Assembly (NCBI GenBank): GCA_031262205.1
Contig: JAISID010000074.1
Span: forward strand, 1 to 13,580
Direction: 5' to 3'
DNA length: 13,580 nucleotides
DNA from: Holosporales bacterium
Lineage (GTDB): Bacteria; Pseudomonadota; Alphaproteobacteria; RUG11792
Shown: positions 6,874-13,214 of the stretch, piece after piece
Layout: every line of letters begins with the position of its first letter
Position numbering within the stretch: position 1 is the first letter of the stretch
Notes under the pieces: generated by a model
Seen by the model: the letters and a program-made list of their open reading frames with translations, nothing else
What the model was told of the DNA's origin: nothing
Database searches by the model: none
Made by a program: the position numbers and the translations under genes

Positions 6874-7877
6874 TTTGCTTCGCCCTTGTTTAACTTATAC
6901 TTTCTCCCCTTATTTTTGCCAGTTGCAATTAGAATCCCCGCTTTGATAAGCGCGGCAAAGTATTTCTTTACGCTTTCCGCCGATTTGTTAGTTAACAATT
7001 GAGCGCGATAATTATCAATTGTCTCGTTGTTCTTTATAAATCCAATGATGCTTTTTAAAAATTCCGTCTCGCCTTTGGCGAGGTTATCGGTAAGTTTATC
7101 AGGAATTATATCGGTAGATTTATCCGTTGGCAATTCGTTCAACGATTTGTCAATCGCCTCAAGCATAAATTCTATAAATTCTGTCGAGTCAGCCGTTTTC
7201 TCTGCATTTCCAAGAATACGATAATATTCCTGTTGTCTTTCGTAAACAATCGTTTCAACTGGAATCCAAGCGAAAATCTCACGCCGCTTTGCTAAAATCA
7301 GCGTCTGCCAAAGCCTTCCTATCCTTCCATTACCATCGACAAAAGGATGTATAAATTCTATTTCAAAATGTATTACGGAACTTTTAATAAGCGGATGGAC
7401 GTCTGAACTTTTCCCCCAATCTAACAGATCTTTTATTAAGTCCGGCACAAACTCTGGTTTTGCTCCAAGATGCACAAGTTCTTTGCCTGCAAATACGCCT
7501 ACGTTTTCGGTTCGGAATTGGCCCGGTTTCGTAATTAAATCGGCTGTTATCAATTTATGAGCCGTCAAAAAATCGCCGACCTTAAACGGATTAAACTTGA
7601 GCATATTTTCATAAGAATTGTATGCATTCTTAATTTCTTTTATCTCTCGAGGATTGCCAATAATCCGTTTCCCATCGACAATGTCTGAGACTTGTTTCAT
7701 TGAAAGAGTATTGCCTTCTATGGCGGTTGACGATTGAATGGAGCGAATACGGTTTATCTTTCTCAAGCGTAAATTGCGATTATATTCGCCAGCCCCTTGA
7801 ATTTCGCCGATACGCTCAGATATTTGCCCAACAAGATTTGTAATCTTTTCAGTTATGCTAAACGGCGGCTTTTTCAT
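6870..7877 (-). CDS. Fic protein with N-terminal inhibitory motif and C-terminal winged helix (class II)
   Basis: 335 residues. Order: N-terminal helices (1-95) with the inhibitory motif S50-TAI-E54-G55-N; Fic core (95-245) with the full catalytic loop HPFVDGNGRIGR (177-188; H177, D181, N183, R185, R188); and a C-terminal domain (about 262-333) that looks like a winged helix (SAESVKKYFAALIKAGIL, then a basic wing GKNKGRKYKL). This is the layout of SoFic-like class II Fic proteins, which AMPylate proteins and are held off by their own glutamate. The winged helix may bind DNA or the operon's own promoter. It overlaps both neighbours by ATGA, so it is translated with HsdM and the second Fic protein. 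No catalytic residue is missing. The physiological target is unknown. Confidence 0.93.
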   Translation of the reverse strand: MKKPPFSITEKITNLVGQISERIGEIQGAGEYNRNLRLRKINRIRSIQSSTAIEGNTLSMKQVSDIVDGKRIIGNPREIKEIKNAYNSYENMLKFNPFKVGDFLTAHKLITADLITKPGQFRTENVGVFAGKELVHLGAKPEFVPDLIKDLLDWGKSSDVHPLIKSSVIHFEIEFIHPFVDGNGRIGRLWQTLILAKRREIFAWIPVETIVYERQQEYYRILGNAEKTADSTEFIEFMLEAIDKSLNELPTDKSTDIIPDKLTDNLAKGETEFLKSIIGFIKNNETIDNYRAQLLTNKSAESVKKYFAALIKAGILIATGKNKGRKYKLNKGEAK

Positions 7878-9421
7878 CTCTTGTTCTCTTCCAAGTCGGC
7901 TACGATCGCATCGATTCCGCTACGCAATACATTTTCCCGAGCGACTATTCCATCTATCTCGGCATTTAATTTGGCTATGTCCACGATTTCGCGAGTATCT
8001 TTCTTCGCAACGTAAGTCCCAACGCTGTAATCATAATTGTTTCTTACTATTTCGTCGTTGTCTACTAGCTTTGAAAAATATTCAATTGTTTCGCGTTTTG
8101 TAAAACAATCAAGAATTTTTTCAATATTCTCTTCGGTCAATTTATTCTTAGTAGAGCGACGTACAAATTCCGCGCTTGCATCAATAAATAAAGTTTTATT
8201 TTTATCCTTATTCTTTTTTAAGACCAAAACGCTAGTTGCAGTTGAAGTTCCAAAGAACAAATCCTTAGGCAATTGAATCACGCAATCAACAAAATTGTTT
8301 TCAATTAAATACTTTCTGATTTTTTGCTCTATGGATCTATGCATAATTCCAGGGTAACAAACTATTGCCGCTACGCCGTCGCGCGCTAGCCACGAAAGAG
8401 CGTGCATAACAAAGGCAAAATCCGCTTTTGATTTCGGAGCAAGAACTCCAGCCGGTGTAAATCTCTCGTCGTTAATCAAAATCGGATTACTATCGCCGTC
8501 CCATTTTATAGAATATGGCGGATTAAAAACAATCGCATCAAACGGTTTGTCATCCTTATGTTTCGGCTCGGTAAGAGTATCTCCTAACGCAATGTTAAAA
8601 TCTGTATAGTTTACGTCATGCAAAAACATATTAATACGACAGAGATTGTAAGTCGTCATATTTTTTTCCTGTCCATAAAATTTAACATTGTCCTTGCCAA
8701 AAACTTTGACAAATTTTAATAAAAGCGAACCGGAACCGCAGCACGGATCATAAACTTTACCAAATCTTTTCTTTCCAACACTTGCAATTCTAACTAACAA
8801 TTCGCTAACTTCCTGAGGCGTAAAAAATTCGCCGCCGCTCTTTCCAGCATTAGCGGCATACATAGTCATTAAATACTCATAAGCGTCGCCGAATACATCA
8901 ATTGCATTATCGCTGAAATTTCCCAATGACAAATCGCCAATTGCATTTATAATTTTGATTAGTAATTTATTGCGTTTTTCAACAGTTTCGCCAAGTTTAG
9001 AACTATTGACATCTACATCGCTAAACAACCCGACTATATTATTTTCGCTACTTGTTCCCTTGGCGGAGTTTTCAATATTTTTAAAGACGCGATCTAAAGT
9101 TTCGTTTAAATCATTAATATCGCTTATAGCTTTACTACGGACATTTTCAAATAACTCGCTAGGATAGATAAAAAATCCTTTCTCCACCAAAATATTTTTG
9201 CAATCGAGTTTGGCTCTTTCATCTTCTAACTTGGCGTAATCGGATTTGCCGGCTTGTTTTTCATTAATATAGTAAGATAGATTTTCGGAAATAAAACGAT
9301 AAAACAACATACCAAGAACATACTGTTTAAAATCCCACCCGTCAATCGAACCGCGAAGCTCGTTAGCTATACGCCAGATGGTTGTATGAAGCGTCTTGCG
9401 TTCCTGTTCTTTCTTATCCAT
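7874..9421 (-). CDS. hsdM: Type I DNA methyltransferase M subunit (HsdM), intact
   Basis: 515 residues, normal for EcoR124I-type HsdM. With HsdS it transfers a methyl group from S-adenosylmethionine to N6 of adenine in both strands of the target. Order: N-terminal helical domain (about 1-160, TTIWRIANELRGSIDGWDFK); the GGEFFTPQEVSELL entry (196-209); SAM-binding motif I DPCCGSGSLL (225-234); catalytic motif IV NPPY (300-303); and a C-terminal helical tail for HsdS contact. ATG 9421 has AAGGAAGAG about 5 bases upstream. It is the first gene of the minus-strand operon hsdM-fic-fic-hsdS-hsdR; the stop overlaps the next ATG (ATGA). The methylase looks fully functional, which matters because hsdR is intact too. 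Confidence 0.97.
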   Translation of the reverse strand: MDKKEQERKTLHTTIWRIANELRGSIDGWDFKQYVLGMLFYRFISENLSYYINEKQAGKSDYAKLEDERAKLDCKNILVEKGFFIYPSELFENVRSKAISDINDLNETLDRVFKNIENSAKGTSSENNIVGLFSDVDVNSSKLGETVEKRNKLLIKIINAIGDLSLGNFSDNAIDVFGDAYEYLMTMYAANAGKSGGEFFTPQEVSELLVRIASVGKKRFGKVYDPCCGSGSLLLKFVKVFGKDNVKFYGQEKNMTTYNLCRINMFLHDVNYTDFNIALGDTLTEPKHKDDKPFDAIVFNPPYSIKWDGDSNPILINDERFTPAGVLAPKSKADFAFVMHALSWLARDGVAAIVCYPGIMHRSIEQKIRKYLIENNFVDCVIQLPKDLFFGTSTATSVLVLKKNKDKNKTLFIDASAEFVRRSTKNKLTEENIEKILDCFTKRETIEYFSKLVDNDEIVRNNYDYSVGTYVAKKDTREIVDIAKLNAEIDGIVARENVLRSGIDAIVADLEENKR

Positions 9422-9640
9422 CTTTCTCTTCCTTGTTTATTTTATCTCAGCGCCTTTATCGGAAATAAAGTACGCGCGCATCTAAATACATATAAGTACT
9501 TTTAGACGTCTCTTCTAAGGACATTTTTCATCTATTGTAAAGAAACATTGACTAACCATATACGCCTAGACAAATGCAAATCTAGGTTTTATATTACTAT
9601 AAATTTATGCGAATAAATATACTTTAGAATGATAAATTCA
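9422..9640 (-). promoter_or_regulatory. Leader and putative promoter region of the hsd operon
   Basis: No gene here. Read on the minus strand it ends in the hsdM binding site AAGGAAGAG. Candidate control elements are AGACGTCT, a perfect 8-bp palindrome (9504-9511), overlapped by an imperfect inverted repeat TCTAAA-TAC/GTA-CTTTTAGA (9481-9506), and CCTAGA/TCTAGG, a 6-bp inverted repeat with a 10-base loop (9565-9586). TACAAT at about 9530 is a possible -10, but no good -35 is visible. No operator can be assigned to a regulator; the winged-helix Fic would be one candidate. Confidence 0.35.
9572..9607 (-). repeat. ~34-bp repeat, right copy, inverted to the one at 1691-1724
   Basis: On the minus strand this reads TAAATTTATAGTAATATAAA followed by the shared core CCTAGATTTG and CATTT. 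Compared with the left copy there are four mismatches and a 2-base gap. Both copies start at their outer ends with TAAATTT. It lies about 150 bp upstream of hsdM and 130 bp from the tRNA-Ser fragment. No target duplication is visible next to it. Confidence 0.55.
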
Positions 9641-9660
9641 ATACTAAGCAATTGCAGTAT
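9641..9660. repeat. 20-bp imperfect palindrome between hsdM and the tRNA-Ser fragment
   Basis: ATACT-AA-GCAATTGC-AGTAT: outer 5-bp arms match, the centre GCAATTGC is a perfect palindrome, and two A bases bulge on one side. It could be a regulator or recombinase site, given the tRNA fragment 80 bp away. No protein can be tied to it from sequence alone. Confidence 0.3.
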
Positions 9661-9740
9661 GAGGCCACAAACGGTGCCACATATTTATTAAGTCCGAATC
9701 CCCAAAGCTCAATAAATCATCAGAATTACAACATTTCTTC

Positions 9741-9770
9741 GCGCGGCTTTGAATCCCCCTCTCTCCGCCA
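9741..9770 (+). other. Orphan 3' end of a tRNA-Ser gene, putative attachment-site remnant
   Basis: Read as a tRNA tail: T-loop TTTGAAT (9748-9754, one change from TTCGAAT), T-stem 3' strand CCCCC (9755-9759), acceptor 3' strand TCTCTCC (9760-9766), discriminator G and encoded CCA (9768-9770). The tail TCTCTCCGCCA is typical of tRNA-Ser with 5' GGAGAGA. The T-stem 5' strand GCGGC pairs only partly, and no GGAGAGA, D-arm or anticodon arm is found in the 90 bases before, so this is a fragment and not a gene. Integrases often use tRNA 3' ends and leave such copies at the far end of the island. With a plus-strand tail, the island would lie to the left and the intact tRNA-Ser beyond the left edge of the window. 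An ORF on the minus strand here (9644-9841) is an artefact of the tRNA sequence. Confidence 0.58.
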
Positions 9771-9795
9771 CGGAGGAACAACAATACTTTATCGT

Positions 9796-10266
9796 CTACG
9801 CTTTGTTTCCACGAATATCTTGGACTGAATATATTTCGCATGTTTTTGTAATTTCATCTACAATTTCTTGGAGACGATGTAAATCGTCAGGTGATTCAAA
9901 AAAATCAGGAATACCAAGCATATGAGAATAAGAAGAGTCTTCTCCCATATGGACAACTCTGATAGAATGTCCATATCTATCAAAAATATCTTTAATCGTT
10001 TTAATTTGCAAAATAGGCAAAAATTGTGACTTTCCAACTTTTCTCTTTTTCTCTATGTCCTGTAAAACTTTTCTCATATCACAATTAGAATATAGATTCC
10101 ATTCGGGCTTATTGCATACGTGATACTCGCACCAATTGCATGATAACTTCCCATTATCCTCAGGCCGTAGCTTAAAAAAATCTGGCAATATTCTCTTGCC
10201 GTCACATTTTATTTTACTGCATTGTCTTGTTATATGATGACTGTCTTCCGGTTGTCTTTCGCTCAT
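9796..10266 (-). CDS. Cysteine-rich protein of unknown function, third gene of an unrecognised operon
   Basis: 156 residues, family not recognised. The N-terminal 62 residues carry C16, C21, C43, C46, C51 and C62, with His 10 and 11 and His 49; spacings such as C43-xx-C46 suggest a zinc-binding or iron-sulfur domain. The rest (80-156) is mixed: QFLPILQIKTIKDIFDRYGH, then HMGEDSSYSHMLGIPDFF and a helix to KTCEIYSV. There is no signal peptide or membrane segment, so it is probably cytosolic. ATG overlaps the previous stop by ATGA, so translation is coupled. It ends 25 bp from the tRNA-Ser fragment and so borders the putative insertion point. Whether the C-terminus was trimmed there cannot be told without homologues. 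Confidence 0.72.
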   Translation of the reverse strand: MSERQPEDSHHITRQCSKIKCDGKRILPDFFKLRPEDNGKLSCNWCEYHVCNKPEWNLYSNCDMRKVLQDIEKKRKVGKSQFLPILQIKTIKDIFDRYGHSIRVVHMGEDSSYSHMLGIPDFFESPDDLHRLQEIVDEITKTCEIYSVQDIRGNKA

Positions 10267-10931
10267 AATAATTCATCAAGTTTTTCCAAAAATTCAACAA
10301 TCATTCCATTTTTAGAAAAATATTTCGAAACGTATCTACTATCAGGTTTTTCTTTTTCAGAAATATTAGAAAACGCTATGCTATTAGTTTTGAATTTTAT
10401 ATAAAAGAAAAATAACCCCGTTGAATAATCGAGCGTACAATATCCGTCGTCGTCCATTGCGATAAGCGAATCTTTAAGTGTCGATCTTATACGACTGCTA
10501 GCTTTAATTAAAAAATCTCCAAATCCGTAAAATGAGAGAATTATAGGGAAAATAGAATCTTCTTCTAACTCTTCGAAATCTAAAATTTCTTCTAATCTAT
10601 TTTTTATTTTAGAAACTAGTTCCTTATCTTTTATTTTTTCAAAAACTTCTTTATTAAAATAATTGTTAATATTAGAAATTACATCTTTAAGACTATTTGC
10701 TTTTGTTAATGTTTGCTCCTGTCCATTATGATTAATACAGAGAGGTTGCGGAGAATTTTCGTTTGTTCGCAAGAAAAAACGGCTTATACAATTAAGAAGA
10801 TTAGCGGAAGAGTCTAACCACAATGTGTGAATTTGTTGAGATTCATAACCCGCTGCTGTACAAAAATAATCTTCAAGAGCAGATGTAGAGCAGGAATTTA
10901 TCCCGTCAAAAGAATTACTTACTAGCGGCAT
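10263..10931 (-). CDS. Protein of unknown function, second gene of an unrecognised operon
   Basis: 222 residues; I know no family. It has no signal peptide or catalytic motif that I can see. Visible features are a Ser/Cys-rich N-terminus (C14, C24, C48, C65), a helical charged middle (78-125, with the acidic run EEILDFEELEED at 114-125), and a C-terminal part with aromatic strands (GYCTLDYSTGLFFFYIKF, 163-180), looking like a mixed alpha/beta domain. It starts two bases after the stop of the preceding gene and overlaps the next by ATGA, which indicates one operon and probably a shared task. The large number of Ser and Asn codons suits an AT-rich genome. No frame damage is present. Confidence 0.72.
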   Translation of the reverse strand: MPLVSNSFDGINSCSTSALEDYFCTAAGYESQQIHTLWLDSSANLLNCISRFFLRTNENSPQPLCINHNGQEQTLTKANSLKDVISNINNYFNKEVFEKIKDKELVSKIKNRLEEILDFEELEEDSIFPIILSFYGFGDFLIKASSRIRSTLKDSLIAMDDDGYCTLDYSTGLFFFYIKFKTNSIAFSNISEKEKPDSRYVSKYFSKNGMIVEFLEKLDELL

Positions 10932-10933
10932 TA

Positions 10934-11185
10934 TTATTGCTCGCCTTCCTCTAAGGTTACTATAATCGGTTGGCTTCCTTGAACCATATATATAGGCTTC
11001 CCATTTGAATCTTTTTCTTCTAACCTTACTATTTGAGTTACAACCTGTCGCAAGCGAATAATCGTTCCGTTTTCTAAGCGGTATTCAGACCAAGGTTCAT
11101 TACACTCTTTAATATTCATATATTCGACGCTTTTCTGTTGCACTGTTCCATCGGGAGCTTTAAAAGGCACCGTCGTTTTTCTCAT
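10934..11185 (-). CDS. Small conserved-looking protein, first gene of an unrecognised operon
   Basis: 83 residues. N-terminus RKTTVPFKAPDGTVQQKSVE, then EPWSEYRLENGTIIRLRQVV and the end PIYMVQGSQPIIVTLEEGEQ: short alternating hydrophobic strands, so probably a small all-beta protein with an acidic tail. The pattern 'EPWSEYRLEDGT..R.K.VVT.V.R...' feels familiar from uncharacterised small bacterial and archaeal proteins, but I cannot name the family and give no function. ATG 11185 follows GAGAAG, and a good TATAAT lies about 37 bases upstream, so this gene leads its own operon rather than depending on tgt, 93 bp upstream. No signal peptide. Confidence 0.75.
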   Translation of the reverse strand: MRKTTVPFKAPDGTVQQKSVEYMNIKECNEPWSEYRLENGTIIRLRQVVTQIVRLEEKDSNGKPIYMVQGSQPIIVTLEEGEQ

Positions 11186-11221
11186 CGTAAACTTCTCAAA
11201 ACAAACTCTGTTTCATAATAA

Positions 11222-11227
11222 ATTATA
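11222..11227 (-). promoter_or_regulatory. Putative -10 box of the three-gene operon
   Basis: A perfect TATAAT on the minus strand (in GCGGTATAATTTATT), about 37 bases before the ATG at 11185, would give a leader of about 30 bases. The -35 region 17 bases upstream is TTTCTT, only a poor match. The gap of 93 bp after tgt is too long for tight coupling and supports a separate promoter. Confidence 0.5.
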
Positions 11228-11278
11228 CCGCAAATAAGCCTGAGAAGAAAATTATAACTAGTAGACATTTGTTATGAA

Positions 11279-12469
11279 CTATCCTAGCCACTCCTTTATC
11301 GTTTCATCGAGGGAATCCGTAATTAAACTTTCTCTAATATCTTCCATTAATTTATTCATCGTTCTCACGTTGTGGATTGTAAGAAGCGCGCCGGCGAGGT
11401 TTTCTCCCGCTTTAATCAGATAGCGTATGTAAGCTCTTGAAAAGTTACGGCACGTATAGCAGTCGCACGAACAGCTAATCGGGGAAAAGTCTTTTTCAAA
11501 CGCCGAGGAACCTAAATTAAGATAACGTTGCGACGGATGCAATAAGTCTTTCTTTTTGACTATCGCGGCGCCGCGGCGAGCTATTCTCGTCGGGGTAACG
11601 CAATCGAACGTATCAATTCCGCATTTAACTCCGTGGAAAATATCCTCAATTTCTCCGATGCCGAGAAGGTGAACGTATCTTGATTTGTTTAGCATTTCGC
11701 TCGTCGTCTCGACGACGTCGAACATTTCTTTTTTAGTCTTGCCAAGAGAGCCTCCTATTGCGAAGCCGTGAAATTCGTTTTCATTGGCAAACCTCGCGCT
11801 TTCTTGTCTTAGGTCTTTATATACGCCGCCTTGAATAACCGCAAGAATAGCTTGTTCTCCCGTTCCTTGCTCCCTAAAGAAGTTCAAAGACCTCGCAGCC
11901 CATCTTTTGCTCTTTTCCATAGAATTAGCCGTATATAATTTATTGACGCGGCAGGGAACGCATTCGTCTAGAGAAACGATAATATCGGCTCCTAAATCCA
12001 TTTGAATTTTCATAGACAATTCAGGCGTTAAAACTATCGTCTTTCCATCTATGTTAGACCTAAACTGCGCTCCTTCCTCGGTCAACTTTAAAAGAGACCT
12101 CTTCTTTTTTAATTGTTGCGTTCCTTTGATTTCAGCGTCTATGCCGCCGTATCCGAGGCTGAATATTTGGAATCCGCCCGAATCTGTAAATATTGGATAT
12201 TCCCACCCCATAAACTTGTGAAGGCCTCCCGCTTCTTTAATTAATTCTCCGCCAGGCTGAAGCATTAGGTGATACGCATTAGACGAGATAATTTGCGAAC
12301 CTGCGGATTTTATATGGTCTATAGTTACTCCCCTTACATTAGCTTTCGTGGCGCAAAAGATAAAGGCGGGAGTGTTTACTATGCCGCGCGAGGTAATAAT
12401 TTTCCCTAATCTGGCGTTGGATTTTTGGCTTTTCTTTAAAACTTCAAACTTAAACACGCAAAGGCTCAA
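11279..12469 (-). CDS. tgt: tRNA-guanine transglycosylase (queuosine)
   Basis: 396 residues by this start. It swaps guanine 34 for preQ1 in tRNAs for Asp, Asn, His and Tyr, the first tRNA step of queuosine synthesis. Features: TIM-barrel, FTDSGGFQIFS with D96, GVTIDHIKSAGSQIISSNAY, IQGGVYKDLR, AIGGSLG, GIDTFDCVTPTR (282-294) with the likely nucleophile D286, and the zinc site CDC-xx-C (C335, C337, C340) with H366. Usual length is about 375, so it is slightly long, mainly from the N-terminus. The start is uncertain: TTG 12469 has AGGA only 3 bases away; the GTG at codon 5 (12457) fits the family's normal beginning (FKFEVLKK) better but has no clear binding site. No damage. rplS lies upstream on the same strand. 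Confidence 0.95.
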   Translation of the reverse strand: MSLCVFKFEVLKKSQKSNARLGKIITSRGIVNTPAFIFCATKANVRGVTIDHIKSAGSQIISSNAYHLMLQPGGELIKEAGGLHKFMGWEYPIFTDSGGFQIFSLGYGGIDAEIKGTQQLKKKRSLLKLTEEGAQFRSNIDGKTIVLTPELSMKIQMDLGADIIVSLDECVPCRVNKLYTANSMEKSKRWAARSLNFFREQGTGEQAILAVIQGGVYKDLRQESARFANENEFHGFAIGGSLGKTKKEMFDVVETTSEMLNKSRYVHLLGIGEIEDIFHGVKCGIDTFDCVTPTRIARRGAAIVKKKDLLHPSQRYLNLGSSAFEKDFSPISCSCDCYTCRNFSRAYIRYLIKAGENLAGALLTIHNVRTMNKLMEDIRESLITDSLDETIKEWLG

Positions 12470-12549
12470 TATTCCTAAGTTACGACATCTTAGCAGATTC
12501 TTTTTAAAACTGGAATAAAGAGCTGCTTATGTTTCACACGTTTTTGATA

Positions 12550-12690
12550 TTACGCATCTTTAAATGCATATCCCAATATTTCTATTATTTCCGCAGTTTT
12601 TTCTTCCCCATACATACCGCCAGCGCGTCGTACTTTTTACTTGTTGTGCTCCAGAGATCTCATCCGCAGCTTAATTAATTCCGTAGCAAA
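12550..12690 (-). pseudogene. Faint coding relic in the rplS-tgt gap
   Basis: The 310-bp gap 12470-12779 has no intact gene. In one minus frame it reads FATELIKLRMRSLEHNK, stop (12637-12639), then KVRRAGGMYGEEKTAEIIEI and LGYAFKDA, ending in TAA at 12550-12552. The helical, charged text looks protein-like, but no start or family is evident and chance cannot be excluded. An 8-base direct repeat GCTATGCG and the small hairpin TAGAC-CT-GTCTA (about 12700-12740) also lie in the gap. No clean T-run terminator for rplS was seen. Confidence 0.2.
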
Positions 12691-12779
12691 TTATCGCCGC
12701 ATAGCGCCTAGCTAATAGACAGGTCTACGCATAGCTATCTCAAAGCAGAATTTTACGTTTTAACAGTTTCAGAAACAAG

Positions 12780-13169
12780 TTATTCGGCAACAGCGGCAGT
12801 TTCCATTTCCTCTATTCTTTTTTTCTCCGCGATACGAGCGCTCTTACCAGTCCTCTGCCTTAGATAATAAAGTTTTGCTCTTCTAACTTTTCCATGCTTC
12901 AAAACTTCGACTTGAATGTTGGGCGAATAAAGGTGAAACAATCTCTCGACTCCCTCGCCGTTCGATATTTTTCTAACCTTAAATGAAGAATTAATTCCGC
13001 GATTCTTTTTCGCGATAACCACTCCTTCGAAAGATTGCATTCTTTCTTTCGTATCCTCTAAAACCTTTACCATAACCTTAACCGAGTCGCCCGCTCTAAA
13101 ATTTACGATTGTTTTATTCGCGGTTAGTTTCGCAAGGTTTTCTCTATCTATCTGTTCTATCAAATTCAT
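12780..13169 (-). CDS. rplS: 50S ribosomal protein L19
   Basis: 129 residues; a structural protein of the large ribosomal subunit at the interface with the 30S subunit. The start MNLIEQIDRENLAKL, the core RAGDSVKVMVKVLEDTKERM, FEGVVIAKKNRGINSSFKVR and the signature HGKVRRAKLYYLRQRTGKSA are all present in order, with a basic tail ending in a short acidic/Ala stretch. Its length is normal for alphaproteobacteria, and the N-terminal sequence resembles that group. ATG 13169 follows GGCGG at a short distance. trmD ends 45 bp upstream on the same strand, the conserved trmD-rplS order, so the two are probably co-transcribed. No lesions. Confidence 0.97.
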   Translation of the reverse strand: MNLIEQIDRENLAKLTANKTIVNFRAGDSVKVMVKVLEDTKERMQSFEGVVIAKKNRGINSSFKVRKISNGEGVERLFHLYSPNIQVEVLKHGKVRRAKLYYLRQRTGKSARIAEKKRIEEMETAAVAE

Positions 13170-13214
13170 AAGACCGCCAAATTAATTTATAGTATTGAAA
13201 ATCATCTGTACGCT

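Noticed and set aside
9644..9841. 65-residue minus-strand ORF containing LFLRGGERGIQSR
   Set aside because: The GGERGI text is the antisense translation of a tRNA-Ser 3' end, a classic spurious ORF; it also overlaps the real 156-residue gene.
11192..11247. CTTCTCA/TGAGAAG inverted repeat around the -10 box of the three-gene operon
   Set aside because: Seven-base arms 42 bases apart are expected by chance in a window of this size.
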